Origin: Gyrodactylus bullatarudis
Lineage: Eukaryota; Platyhelminthes; Monogenea; Gyrodactylidea; Gyrodactylidae
Assembly (NCBI GenBank): GCA_012064415.1
Contig: SSNU01000265.1
Location: 180,598 to 244,597 of the forward strand
Reading direction: 5' to 3'
DNA: 64,000 nucleotides
Both the position numbers and the translations under genes were made by a program. Each line of letters opens with the position of its first letter. Within the stretch, counting starts at the first letter, position 1. The notes beneath the pieces are model-generated. The model worked only from the letters and a program-made list of their open reading frames with translations. It did no database searches and was not told the origin of the DNA. This document shows positions 11,857 through 24,121 of the stretch, piece by piece.

Positions 11857-14230
11857 GTACCAAAACTTTAGGAACTACTTTTACCAATTCTTATTGAATA
11901 TGCCAAGGAATTTGGCAGTATTTTCAATTCGAAATTTCTATAGCAATGGAAGATTGCGTAATAATGATACTTTATCTTTCCCAGATAATTATTGTGTAAA
12001 TCTTTCCCTGATCTTGTGCCATAATATTTCAAGGATCATCTCATAAACGAGGTATTTAAGATGATAAATTGGTCACAATAGACCCGAGATCCAAAAACCA
12101 AAGTAGACAATAAAGGTGTTTATCAAAGTGCTTTAGACTAAGAATCTTGATTGTATTAGATTTCTGAAGCTCTAAGATTTTATTATAATTTGAATTAAGC
12201 GTTTGATTACTGAGCACTGGTAAGCTGACGATCGCCGATAATAAAGCTGCCTATTTATCAAAAATCTATTAAACTGCTGAAATGATTTCCCAATGAAATT
12301 GTTGGAAAAATGGGTTAAGAACTTTTACTCACATGTTAAAAGATTATCTTTGTTGAATAATTTCTTGCTAATTTCTTCTGCTGTGTTATTCGGGAAAGAT
12401 CGAGTTAAATGTAGGAAATACTTGTCTGCAGCTTTTTCTTCAATTCCCATGAAATAATCTTTGACCCTTTTTGCATTATCACACATGAGATGTGGAATAT
12501 CTGTTCTTGAATTGACATTTAATTGTAGAACAAGCGTTACTAAATGGGAAATACATATTAAATTTGAATTATTTCTTCTATAGAAGAAGAGAAATCTTTC
12601 GGATATTTCGGATCAAGAGAGAGAGGGACATTAAACTGACTCTATAAATTATTTACATTTCCTATTGAAAAATGATAGTATCAAGGCGAGAATTCATCGG
12701 GAATCTTTAAAAATAATTTGATCCTTAAATTAGTGCTTATGAGGCTAGCTGAAAATATTATATTATATGAAAACACTTTTACCAACACTTGTTAGAATAT
12801 CTAAATTAGAGTAGGCCAAATTTTTCAACTTTTCCTAGTCTTAATCTCATTTTGAAGATGATCGATAACTCAGCAGTTTTTTCTATAAAACCATAAATTT
12901 TCGAATTTGTTTTGATATACGAAATCTCGATTGAATATGAAAACTTTTGAACAAGTGCCAAAATTCTTTCAATGAATTTTGCTACGAGAAAGGACAAAAT
13001 GAAGATTTTTGAATACTTTTTGCAATATTTTGAATAAAGATAGGAATTATAGTAAAAATTGAGTTGAAAGAAATTCCTAGAAAATTAAGGGGAATTTTTA
13101 AGATTTTATCAGAACATGAAAAATTTTCATTTTGATTTTCAATTTTTGATCAAGGTATGGAAAATAAGGAATAAGGTAGTATTACCCTAATTTGAATACT
13201 TTTTGTTCGGATTGTCAGAAAACCAAAAGTGGTCGCAAAAATATTACGTTCGCATGGAAAATTTCTCAAGTTATTTTTCATGATGAATTTAACGAAACAT
13301 ACGTGATTCGATAAACAATAGAATTCTCTGTTCGTCTGTAGATTTCAAGAAATATTCGAATTTGTTTTTTTTTATCGAAATTTAGGTCTTATTTTTGCTC
13401 CAAAATTTCTATTATGGCTTGCATTACAATTATAAAAAGACAGAAATAATCTACACAAGGTTTTTCCACAATTAGTCACTCTAAACTTTTAAGTTAACAC
13501 CTCTATGCTCGATAATATCTCACAAATTTCAGTTCTTTCAGCAAAATTCTCTTTTTGAAGCTTTATTCGGTCTGGCACAGAAGATTTTCCTTACAGTGAC
13601 ATGTGTGAAAATGGTTGAATTTTATGAATCTACTTTAAATATCAGGAAAAACATCTCAAAAATAACCAAAAACGGTGGAAAAACTAGGATTTTTTACATT
13701 TTATTATTTTTAAATCTGAATGAAATCTTCACTTTGAGTGTAGTAAGAAAAGAAAGTAGAAAATGACGATTTTTCACCGTTTTCGGTTGAGACGTTTTCC
13801 CTAATTTTTAGAGCAGATTTATAAAAAACAAGCGGCGTAAATTTCAGGATTAATTACTAGAGTACAGCTCAAATTTTAAAACTATCAACATTACAATTCT
13901 CGAACGGATTTTGGTAATAAACAGATAGAGAGGATTTTATTTATGTGAAAATCTATTCTCAGAACTATCTAAGAACAAAGGTAGAAATTCACAAAAGAGT
14001 CGAGGGTGTTAATACTTGAACACGGGGTGGAATAATATTAGATTCAAATAAGGTAGGTACTGTACCCACTAAGACATCCCGATTATCCAATCTAAAACAT
14101 GCAAAATATCTACCTTCTCTTCCAGAATAGTTGAAGTATTTTTAAATACATTTTCAAACTCAGCTTTCAATACTTAAAATGCTTGTATATTCGGTTAAAT
14201 ATGCTAAGGAGTTGAGGAGTCCTCTATCAA
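11857..14230. other. intergenic, one diverged repeat, no gene
   Basis: Nothing recognisable as a gene. About 12800-13010 (minus) is a diverged copy of the sequence at 62086-62300. Confidence 0.5.
12800..13010 (-). repeat. diverged repeat shared with 62086-62300
   Basis: Read on the minus strand it matches 62086-62300 (TTTCTCGTAG.AAAATTCATTGAAA, TCAATCGAGATTT, ATGAGATTAAG.CTAGGAAAA). Both copies keep an open frame with a related peptide (KFIE..., SIEI.Y..TNSK.YG), but both also have stops nearby. I cannot say whether it was ever coding. A shorter third copy is near 61450-61500. Confidence 0.6.
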
Positions 14231-14539
14231 TTACTTTTGATAATAAGACTCACTCTCTGCACAGTCATCACCATAGTGATTAATGTTACATTTGAATGTT
14301 TCCTTATCACATGTATTGTACCATTTACACTTTTTCCTTGGCTTCCCTTCAAGTATTGGCCTTGTGTCAGTCTCACAATTGTTTCCTTCGTAGCCCAGAA
14401 TGCACAACTTGGAAAATTCCTTACATTGATTGAAGAATAAATGATCTGGCTCAATAGAATTTTTCTTTTGCGCATTGACACACGAGAAAGGTAATATCAA
14501 TATTAATCCAATATTTAAAATCTTTAAATGGTTAAGCAT
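14231..14539 (-). CDS. small secreted cysteine-rich protein, EGF-like spacing
   Basis: A 102-residue open frame. Residues about 1-24 form a classic signal peptide (hydrophobic core ILNIGLILILPF, small residues before a likely cut after VNA). The mature part has seven cysteines. Two segments end in C-x8-C with a GYEGNNC or HYGDDC finish, the spacing of the last two cysteines of an EGF-like domain. No membrane segment follows, so secretion is inferred. No introns are needed. I see no clear TATA box. It may be a real orphan secreted protein or part of a larger split gene; I do not recognise a family. Confidence 0.5.
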   Translation of the reverse strand: MLNHLKILNIGLILILPFSCVNAQKKNSIEPDHLFFNQCKEFSKLCILGYEGNNCETDTRPILEGKPRKKCKWYNTCDKETFKCNINHYGDDCAESESYYQK

Positions 14540-15222
14540 TTTCTTTGGGTGTTATTTCTTTTCATTGAACTTTCAAATCTCTCATTTATTCAGATTATTA
14601 GTGAAAGGTATTGATAGTATTCTCTCTGAGAAGTCTTGTTACTTCTTACTACCTTAAAATTCAAAATTATATTTGCATGTTCATTGAATTAGAAACTCTT
14701 TAGAAGAGCAACACAACAAAAATCAATGATACAACCGAACACCAAGAATTATACAGTTTGAATGCTCATCTCTTAATGTGATTGGCTAGTTGGATTGTGC
14801 GTCAGTGTTAGTTTCAGTATACTCGTGTGTTATGTAATAATAGTAATTCTAGTTTTGAATAAATTAAAAACATTTAGTATGGAAATGAAAGCCAAGTTTC
14901 TTAACTATTTTTTTAGTCTTGCACAATATTAGTTTTGCTAGAAATTTGAAATTTGTTCCAAACCCTTTAAGTTTACAAAATACAGTAATTTAAAACAAGT
15001 CTTTTTTTAGTTTTATTTTAAAAGTTTTTATTGAGTTCGGTTGAAAATGGAAAATCCCAGCAATTAAAATTGATATTTTTCTGTGAATTGCATTTTGAAC
15101 CATTGACAGAATCTTCAGACTTATCGTATTTATTATAAAATTCCTATTTTCATCTACCTCTAATGTCGAGCTGATCACACATTTGAAAACTAAAACTAGT
15201 TGACATGAATATATATGTTGGA
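14540..15222. other. intergenic, no gene recognised
   Basis: AT-rich; would include the 5' region of the minus-strand secreted ORF. No clear core promoter. Confidence 0.4.
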
Positions 15223-15500
15223 GCTAGAATGGTCTGAACTGCTAGATTCGTCTTAAGACTATTCTAGCTAGCTAGATTGGTCTGAAATATTCATCTCTGC
15301 CCTTTTTGTACATCTCGAATACACCATGTATTTTTCATCATTAAATTTATACATTTTCAGAATTATAATGGTCTGAACTGCTAGATTCGTCTTAAGACTA
15401 TTCTAGCTAGCTAGATTGGTCTGGAATATTTAATATTTATTCCTCTCTACCCTTTTTGTAAACTTTGAATACAACATGTATTAGTCATCATAAAGTTTAT
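15223..15500. repeat. tandem duplication, 139-bp period
   Basis: Two adjacent copies (GGTCTGAACT starts at 15231 and 15370) share a self-complementary core CTAGATTCGTCTTAAGACTA and CTAGCTAGCTAGATTGGTCT, then CCCTTTTTGTA. A third, partial copy lies inverted at about 15690-15762. Confidence 0.85.
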
Positions 15501-15689
15501 ACAATTTTAGAATTATATTGTATTTATTTTTACATGCCCGATCAGGATGGCATTTAGAATTACAGAGAATATTCTTCTTCCTGCATAGACACCTTCTAGA
15601 ATCACACCCACTCGTACAATTACACTTCGAAAATCCTTGTCCTCTTGATCGAGACTGACAGGTACTGGCTGAGCGTATAGAGAGATCGG

Positions 15690-15762
15690 GTAGAGAGGAA
15701 TAAATATTAAATATTCCAGACCAATCTAGCTAGCTAGAATAGTCTTAAGACGAATCTAGTTT
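15690..15762 (-). repeat. inverted third copy of the 139-bp unit
   Basis: Carries the complement of the palindromic core of 15223-15500, including AATATTCCAGACCAATCTAG. It terminates abruptly before TTTCTTTATTTC. Confidence 0.8.
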
Positions 15763-18474
15763 CTTTATTTCTTTACCTGTACCTACATTCAAAATCAGCT
15801 TTCGATATGAATCAATTTTTCTGTTTATTCTACAAAAGCTAGAATAAATTGATAAAATAGCACAAAACGGATTATTTAGGATAGTTCATCTAAAAAGACC
15901 TGTAAATAATCCTTTGAAAGCTTTGTATTTTTTTGATCGATTGCCACCTCTTTTCAATGAAATTGCTAGAAAAAACATTGCATTTAAAAAAAAAGATCTC
16001 TATATATTTTTGGAGAACTTTTGATATTACAATTACTGATTTTGTACTGATATAGATTGACAATAAATTATCTATTTTATTTAGAGAAATATAAAATATA
16101 TATTAAGGTTTATATTTTCCCCGGGCAATGTTCCATGACTTGATCAAAAATTTATTTTTTAGCTAAAAAATACAATTTCGAAAAACAAAATTAAATTTTT
16201 CATGATCTGATTTACAAAAATCCCATTTTCCCTAAAATAATCAAAATTTACCTAATTTCTTTCAACATGTGAAAAAGCCCTATTTTTTATTCAAAATGTT
16301 GCAAAAATTATTTTTTTCTTTCTCGCGTGTTCAAAAATTGTCAAATATGAGCAATGTAAAATGGTACTATGATCAGCCCATTTTCACAACCAAGATATTT
16401 TCGAGAAAAAATGAAAAATAAAATTATTTTCCAATTTCATTATCAACTATAATTAAAATTCATGATAAAATAAATTTTAGAATTCGATGAACTGAATTAC
16501 GATAGGGTTAATTCTGGAAAACCCAAATTTTTTTCAATATACTTCAAATCATCCATATGTGTTTTTTATGAATGCTGATGTGAAAGATTGGAGAAACTGA
16601 TAAAATACTCAAAACAGGACGCAAGTGAGTTAAAATCAAAGTCTACTTGTTTCACTAAGTAGAAGATCTTCGGTAGAACAAGAGAATTTTATTCTAGAAC
16701 CATTATTGAGTATTGGGTTTTGGTTCTTGTGAGAAATTGATGAGACAAGAGAAGTTTTCATATAGATAATGTCTGGCCCAAAGCACTTAATGTTGGTAAT
16801 AGGGGATTGGCTCATTCTAAAGCTGTTCTAAAGCTAGTTAATATGAAGATGGGAATTTATGCTTTTTACAAAATTATGGATTTTTTCATCAAGAAATCGA
16901 AATTGATCAAAATGGGGCTAGTTTTATGATTATTCCCACTTTGGGGCTACTTTTGGAATTTATCCAAAAAAAATTAAAATAATTTAAACAAACATCAATA
17001 CGAAAAGAGGGATAGTCTATAGAACATTTGCTCCCTCTTGTTTTGCAGTAATTTTTCTGAATGACAAAGAGACTAAGGGCTTTTTAACATCGATGAAATG
17101 AAAACGAATCTCATGCGGTGATCAGGTTTCATTATTCCCTAGTGATCTAATCTCTGTGTAGTACACATATAAATAAGGAAGTCAGTTAACATTATCTGAG
17201 CTTTTAGCCAGGAGAAAAACACTGTCTTCTAGTACATAGTTGAGTTTTTTGTCAGTCATAAATCATAAAAAATGCAGACTAGAGATTTTACAAAATATAT
17301 CCTCAAGACTACCAAAAAGCTTATGCTGTAGACAATTTATAAATGTTGTAATTCCACAATAAGACTCAAAGAAGTCTCAACCACAAAGAAGCCTATCGTC
17401 GATATGAGGTAGTCATGATTGTAATATTTTTTCATTCTAAATCTTAATTAACAACTGCTTCAGTTTTTTTTTGTTAGAAAGTATGATTTTATTGATTTAT
17501 AAAAGATAAAATAAATAAATATAAATACAAATATATATACACAGCATCTCTGGATATCAGTTCAGTTTTGGAATTTGTTTATTATTGAACAGTCCTAAAA
17601 CTTCTCCAAATGTATTGAATTCTTATTAACTCAGAATCGAAATTACTCGAATTTTATTCTTAACCACCCTAGAATGAAATTTATATTCAACCAATAGGAA
17701 CTCAATTCTTAAATTCTCTGCCATTATCTGACTGTAAAATTTTTGGAGGACCATGATCAAGAAAAATTTATAAAACAACATCGTAGACATGCTGTTTTGT
17801 TCTTTAAAGGCCTGAGTTGAACGTATTTTTTGAAGTGGTCTTGATACACCAATATAAATTTGTAACCTCTATCAGGACAAGACTGTATATCTGTGAGATC
17901 GATCTGAACTCTTTCGTTGTGCTGAGTTGATATTATCAGGTTTGATACTACTCCCTTTTTGATAAGTTTTGTATTTTTCTTCCAGGTTAGGCATAATCGT
18001 AAGTAAATGGATATCTGATCAAAAGTAATTTTGTAATGTTATTTTTGTCGAGAGAATCCTTAAGAATGTCTCTTCGACAGTGGCCAAGTCTTATGTGACG
18101 TTCATGGATGATATTAAAAAACTCATCGATTAAAAGTACTTTTCTCCTGTTCTCATTCTTAGCTGAGTTTAGGAAAATTCTTTATTGCCATCTACAAGTT
18201 AGGAATCATATTGATCCCGAATCCCCGCCCAATTTAGTAATTAATACGAACCACTTTGACACGATTCACACGATTCACGGTAACATATCTAATCCGGGTA
18301 CGCATGTGAAAATTTTGACTTAGAAACAAAATCTTAAAAATGCCTTAATTTTCTTTCAAGAAAAGCCTCTCTTTAGTTGCACATGATGAGTTTCATTTTA
18401 AAATCAACACTTCTTAAGTTTACTGACTGCAACAAGAATTGATGCTCAGAACGAGATATTTGCGATACAAATAG
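15763..18474. other. intergenic with MITE fragments
   Basis: No gene recognised. A single MITE end (CTAGTTAATATGAAGATGGG) sits at about 16835, and 16995-17130 matches parts of 36440-36560 and 43794-43890. Nothing in the last kilobase restores the missing 5' half of the Penelope element. Confidence 0.5.
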
Positions 18475-19854
18475 GTAACTCAGAATGTCATAACACAGAC
18501 TGAGCAAAATTTTCTCTACAAATTCAAAGAAGTCAACGTCAGTGACCAAACTATGCTATCCTATGATGTCGTATCTTTATTCACGAATGTGCCTCTAAGA
18601 GAAACAATTGACTTCGTCGGTGATTATGTGAAAAATAACCAATCGGATTTCAAACTGCCTTCAAATTGGATAAAAAAACTAATAGACCTGTGTTGCAAAA
18701 ATGTCGTCTTTAGTTTTAATAAGGAGTTGTATGTTCAAAGAGACGGAGTGGCGATGGGTTCTCCCCTTGGACCCTTACTAGCGGATTTGTTCTTGGCAAA
18801 ATTAGAAATGACAACTCTAAAACCAACAATCGATAAGTTTAACCATTATTATCGCTATATGGACGACACATTCATCATTGTAAATAATAATCATAACTTT
18901 GAAAACTTATTAACAGATTTTAACCAGGCACACAGCCAAATAAAATTTACAGCTGAAAAAGAAAGTGAGAACAGCCTACCATTCTTAGATGTAAAGCTTT
19001 CTAGATGCTCGAACGGTTCAATAAACAGAGGTATCTACAGAAAGGCCACATTCACAGGGAAGCTGCTCAATTTCAATTCTTTTGTTCCCATGAAAGTCAA
19101 ACGAGGCTTGATAACAGCCCTGGCCAAACGAACTCGTAGAATAGTGTCTGAATCTGCATGGGAAAGCGAGCTAGAAGATCTTATCAGAATATTCTTGTCG
19201 AACGATTATCCTATTGAACTGATCAATGATCGACTATTGAAGCTGTATACACCCAAAGGAAAGCCAGAAGAAAGAGAAGGTGAAACTGTAACCTTAAACA
19301 TACCTTTCAAAGGGGATAAATTGGCAGCAACATTTCAAAAGAAAATAAGCCAAGTATTCAGTGAAACCTATCCAGAGGGAAACCTGAGAACGATTTTTCA
19401 GACCCAGAAATTATTCACAAACAACTCAAAAGACGAATTGGATACCTGGAAGAAGAGCAACGTCGTTTACAAATTTCAATGTCCATGCAATTCAATGTAC
19501 ATTGGACGGACAACAAGACGGCTCGAGGACAGGATTGATGAACATCTCTACAAGGGCCAAACAGCTATCAGAGAGCATCTAAAAACATGTAATGCCCAAG
19601 TTTCCCCCCAAAACTTTGAAATTATTTACAAACCATCAGGGAAAAACGGTTACATTTTGAAAGCAGCTGAAGCTTACCTTATTAACGAAAAAAAGCCAAA
19701 TCTATGTGTACAAAAGAATCATGTGAAACCAATGAGCCTACCAAAACCGAGGGAGAAAAAACCAGCAGGATCACAACCCCCTCCAATGAAAAGAAGACGG
19801 GAAGAGACAGAAACGAACCAACAAATTACCAAGTTCTTCGTAGCAACACAATGA
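18475..19854 (+). mobile_element. Penelope-like element ORF (RT + GIY-YIG), 5'-truncated
   Basis: The open frame runs from just after a TAG at 18472; the first ATG is 18553 (433 residues) but is not the native start, because RT motifs upstream of SYDVVSLFTNVP are missing. Residues from that ATG: SYDVVSLF at 3-10 (first catalytic Asp), GSPLGPLLADLF at 69-80, YMDD at 102-105 (catalytic pair), SLPFLDV at 141-147. Residues 304-345 and 373 form a GIY-YIG nuclease (VVYKFQC...MYIG, Arg/His-rich helix, Glu). The fusion of RT to a C-terminal GIY-YIG domain is diagnostic of Penelope-like elements. The lysine-rich tail ends at 19852. There are no internal stops, suggesting a fairly recent insertion. A hammerhead motif follows at 20082. 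Confidence 0.93.
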
Positions 19855-20081
19855 TCAAACCCTAATTATCCTGATTCGCTAACAGAACTAAATTTTCTTT
19901 CCACTAAACGCTGACTACAATAATAATTATCACTTTCATTGTACAAATTTCGAATAATTATAATTCAGATCTCTTACATTAATTTCTCTGACCTGGTAAC
20001 AGGGAGGAGCCAATTGTATAACTATTAAAATTTGGACCAATAAGGCCATCTCTTTCAAATTTGTTAAACCTGTATTTATAT

Positions 20082-20145
20082 GGCATGTATCACACTGATG
20101 AGTATGCCCGAAATAGAGATCTTTATTTGTGAAACAATCTGGCAT
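20082..20145 (+). ncRNA. type I hammerhead-like ribozyme downstream of Penelope ORF
   Basis: All conserved hammerhead elements can be placed. Stem I: TCACA (20090-20094) with TGTGA (20128-20132), 5 bp. Core CTGATGA 20095-20101; GAA 20110-20112. Stem III: A20113-T20126 closing, 5 bp including one G-T, loop GATC. H17 is T20127, with cleavage expected after it. The stem II position has one firm pair (G20102-C20109); its loop block ATGCC (20104-20108) is complementary to GGCAT at 20082-20086 and again at 20141-20145. Hammerheads are known in the terminal repeats of Penelope-like elements, and this lies 230 bp past the element's stop on the same strand. H17 = U and the tiny stem II make the cleavage rate uncertain. 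Confidence 0.7.
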
Positions 20146-20452
20146 CTTCTTACTTTGCTCAATTTTCCTATGTCATCGGTAGCTCAGCTCAAAACCAATC
20201 TCGAAGAACATTTAACTCAGTTAGATAACACAGACCTTTTTTCCTCAATGCTTGAATGACAGTCTCCAGTTTCTAATGATCCAAATATTTTTCATAATTT
20301 CGGGTAGAAAATAGGTTTAATTGCTAGCAATGTGTGTTACCTGATGTTTTGCAATTTTTCTACTTGTATCATATTGTAAAGAACATGAAGACCAAATTCA
20401 GACACGAACTTTTGATCAACCAGTCAAAAAAAGTTCTGAAATTTTCAAACTG

Positions 20453-20625
20453 ATTTTATATTTTCCAATTTTTTTGAACCTTCATAACTCTACCAGTTTG
20501 ATAGGTTTCCGGATCAATTAAAGTTTAAATCGAACCTGCATTCGTAATATTTTTGGCCAAATAACTAGGTATCTTCATGACTAAATTTTGGTTTTTATTG
20601 TGAAATAGTCTCGGCACCGAAAGGG
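20453..20625. mobile_element. 5'-truncated TTAA MITE, family 1
   Basis: Matches the right four fifths of 44093-44308, ending GCACCGAAAGGG followed by TTAA. The left end is replaced by unrelated sequence. Confidence 0.85.
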
Positions 20626-20880
20626 TTAAAATGAGTCATACATCTTAACTAAAGGGTTAATTAAAGCCAATTCTGATATATTATTAGTCAATTTTGTTAT
20701 AAGATTTGTCATTGCCCACTAAGACTGAACTAAGAATTGTCAAAAATGATATAGGCTCGTATAGACTGACCTGATTTATCAATTTTGATATAATTTTTTT
20801 TAAATACATCGTGTATATTGATTTAAGAAGTGTTAAAACTGATATAAGATGTGTAATTTTCCCAACCTTTTATACCTTTA

Positions 20881-20921
20881 AAGCTTATATTTCACCGGAT
20901 CTCCTCAGACTATTACACCGG
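20881..20921 (-). ncRNA. degenerate hammerhead-family copy
   Basis: On the minus strand: CCGG flank block, GTAATAGT, core CTGAGGA, CCGG loop block, GAAATATAAGCTT. The part that should form the 3' side of stem III and stem I is not conserved, so this is a broken copy. Confidence 0.5.
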
Positions 20922-22157
20922 CTTGATATTTATGAGTATGTACATATTCCTCTTATTGGTTCAAATAGTTTTTAGTGATGATAATTATGAATCATAGGGG
21001 GTATAAATTTTATTAAATTTTTAAAAAAGCCGTCAATTTGAACTGATCCTGGACCGTCCGAATTTATTAACTTTCAAGCAATAAAAATAGTCGAAAAATA
21101 GGAAGGCCTTCTTGTCATAGGAAACTAATAGCTAATTATATTATATTTACAGAATCAAAATCCCATGTGATAATCGAATGAAATAACACTAAGAAAAAGT
21201 ATACACTAGATCTGCTCTTGCCGAAAATCAACAGAAAGTAGATCTAACAGCTCAAGATGGTTGAAAACTTGTTTTGAAATGTAAATAATAGGAGTCACCA
21301 CGAGATTAAAATTTTATCTCACAATTAGCCTCATAGACCTAAGCATAATAAATATTTAGCTTGATCACCATTTAAACTCTTACACCCCTTTTAGCCACCT
21401 CTAATTTTTATCAGGCAAAATGAATTCTAAATTTGTGAGACAATTTTCAAGATTTCATTCTAAATGTGACTTAACTTATCAATCGATAATCAAAGTTTAA
21501 ATAATCGGCCATTTACCAATATTTATCATAGATCGTTTTTTCTATAGCTTTCAATCTGGAATATGATAATATCTTTTTGTGTATTGTAAATATACAGTAT
21601 CATAGAAAGGTTGAGGACTATATAAAAAATACAACGGGATAACGTTGAATAGAAATGCAAAAATGATAGAGATTTGAGAACAGAAATTAAATAGATTGAT
21701 AAATGAAATATGGGGAATGAGAATATGAGTTAATTTTTTTTCAAATTAAGAGAAAGTAGAAGAATGATAATGTCTCTTTTCTGATTGGTCAATAGGCCTG
21801 GGAATATTACTCTGTTGAAGAATTCTGATTCGTCCATTTGGAAAATAGAAAATGAAGTTAACTAACGTACATTACAAACTTGGTGATATTTTCCCATCAA
21901 TTTTTCATCCCATATACTCAAACATTGTCTACACATTGGATTTGTTTGGCTTGGAAGTACTTTTATTTCAAATGTTTCAAAATATTTTTATTTAATTTTG
22001 ATAAAATATTCTCTGAGGGCGTCTTCGTTACGAAGATTTGTATGTTCCCTAACTGGCAGTTATAATTTTGATTCGAGACAGACAAAAAGGTTTGGAATAT
22101 TTCCCCCCTCCATCTAAATCAATGTAGCCCATCAACGTGGATTAAGGATAAAAAACT

Positions 22158-24121
22158 ATGAATTTCACCCCGATTCAAGAGAATAAGAGATGTGAAATTT
22201 ACAAGCATACCACGAGCAATAGTAGTCTTATTTCGGCCAAAAGTATTGATAGTAGCAATTTTCAAGATTCAATGTCCTCCGATCAGGAAACTGAACGCAT
22301 CATTTTCCGGAATACCGATTTTTTCACAAATCATTACACAAGTCAAATTGATCAAATGACTCTGAGAATCACTGATCCGAAACAAATCCAGCGCAAATCT
22401 TCTAATGGATATAACCATGGAATTAACGTTAATTCTCGAACAGTTTACATAATGAATAGTCCAGATGCAAGACAACTTCGTCATGTTATGACCGATATGA
22501 GATGTGATGAGTCGTACATTGAGGATGAACCTCCAGCTCTGCCCCCAAGAGCTAATCAAAGCCAGGTAAATTATCCGCAGAAAAAAGCAGACTTTAATCA
22601 AATCCAGCGCAAAGATAATTCTTTCCATGTGTCAGGACATTTAGATTGTTCCTGTGATTATATGAGGGCAAGGAGCGGCATGTGGCCAGCCGGGCCATGG
22701 TTACAACAACATTGGCATACTGTTATGGAGTGTACATGTCCTCATGATGATATTCACAAGAAATTCGACGAAGCTGCTCATCGTTGGAGTGAACTGCATT
22801 CTATAGCTCTTATTCATGAGCGTGAGACAGACATACTCGATGATTTAATCGATAGCACAAGTGAAGAAGATATTAACTCCCCGAGAATTGCAAAATCGCA
22901 AAAAAATGAGAACGATATCTTGCCTCCTTTACCTCCTAGGGAACCAGGCAAGGATTCTGGTCATGAAAACTGTCAGTCTAATAATGAAATTGTCAAGATT
23001 AAATTTCATCAAGATTCAAAGTCTAGTCAAGACGATGATACAACTCCGTTAGTTGATTGTCTTCCACAAGAAAACTTCCATCCAAACATAACATCTGCCG
23101 GTATGAGTCCTAGGCGGCGACAATCAAATAGCAATCAATCAACTAAACGAAATTTAACTCTGAAAGGATTTCATTCCATACCTCCGGATGATGAGACGAC
23201 TACATTTCATGATCAAATGCTGTCAGAAGATCATTTTCTCACTGATGATGACGGAAAAAGTTGCTATGACAACGTTCAATGTATGATAGATCAAACGGAG
23301 CTTGACATTTATCATAGTCGATCGAGTGCTATCCTAGATATTGTTCCTGAAACAACAAACGAAGATGTAGACGATGAAGTTGTCTACAAGATTGATAAAG
23401 AAGATGTTGATGAGAAAGCTGAAAATTGCTTCACACGCAATGAAAAGTATCAGAAGAATGATTTTGTTGAAGATGAAGAAAGTCTGCAAACTCTTACAAC
23501 TTCTCATAGTAACCACAATAATGACAATTTTCATGGGCCCAAATCTCCAATATTCAGCCAAAATTCAAGCGTGGCAAGTAAAAATAATTGTAACATCTCA
23601 AAAGTTGAAAAGTTATTTGATAAGAATAAATTCCTCCAATCTACCAGGGATAATTTTGACGTTGAAAGTGAAGAATATCCAAGTCAAGATGAAATTGAAC
23701 GAGGGAACCAGGAATCTATGCTCAAAGTGATTAATCATCGTCAAGGGGATGAGAAAATGACGGATGATAATTATTATCCAAGTAATGAGAACACACATCA
23801 ACCAGTGATTATGCGAGATCAATCCTTCCGTTCAACTATAAATCAGAGGAGATCATCTCCGCGTCAGGATGCTTACAGTAGGAAGGACGAAAATAATGCT
23901 TCTCTCCAGCCAATGGATCATAGTAATAGCACCAACTTTGAGGATAAAAGTTCATTGAACACCCTTATCGATCAAGATAATACGAAAAATGTCCCACGAA
24001 ATACTTCAGATGCTCAGAGTGTAGAGACTGAGGTCACTGAAAAGTCCCATAGGAGCCAGTATAGGACAGGTCATCAGTTATGGGCCATAGTCAAGGCTAG
24101 AAAGGCTGATATTCTGAAATT
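22158..24121 (+). CDS. unc-13: long N-terminal exon, probable unc-13 isoform start
   Basis: One open exon of about 655 residues from ATG 22158 (in-frame TAA at 22149) to a strong donor GTGAGT at 24122; reading through gives only six more residues. The protein is acidic, Ser/Asn/Asp-rich and mostly disordered-looking, with two proline motifs (PPALPPRA at about 125-132, LPPLPPRE at about 254-261) of SH3-ligand type. A compact Cys/His/Trp patch lies at about 162-200 (CSCDY...WPAGPW...HWH...CTCPHDD), which may bind metal. It ends [14 protein letters not shown]. Position, strand and lack of its own 3' end make it most likely the variable N-terminus of unc-13; a separate gene cannot be excluded. 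Confidence 0.65.

Larger units (their letters stand above)
20146..22157. other. intergenic before unc-13; MITE and hammerhead debris
   Basis: Contains a truncated TTAA-type MITE (20453-20625) and a degenerate hammerhead-family copy on the minus strand (20881-20921). The last few hundred bases would hold the unc-13 5' region; in-frame stops (TAA at 22149) precede the ATG at 22158. No clear promoter seen. Confidence 0.5.

Noticed and set aside
22269..23822. Several open frames antisense or out of frame within the long unc-13 exon
   Set aside because: Shadows of a long exon with strong codon composition; none has domain features.
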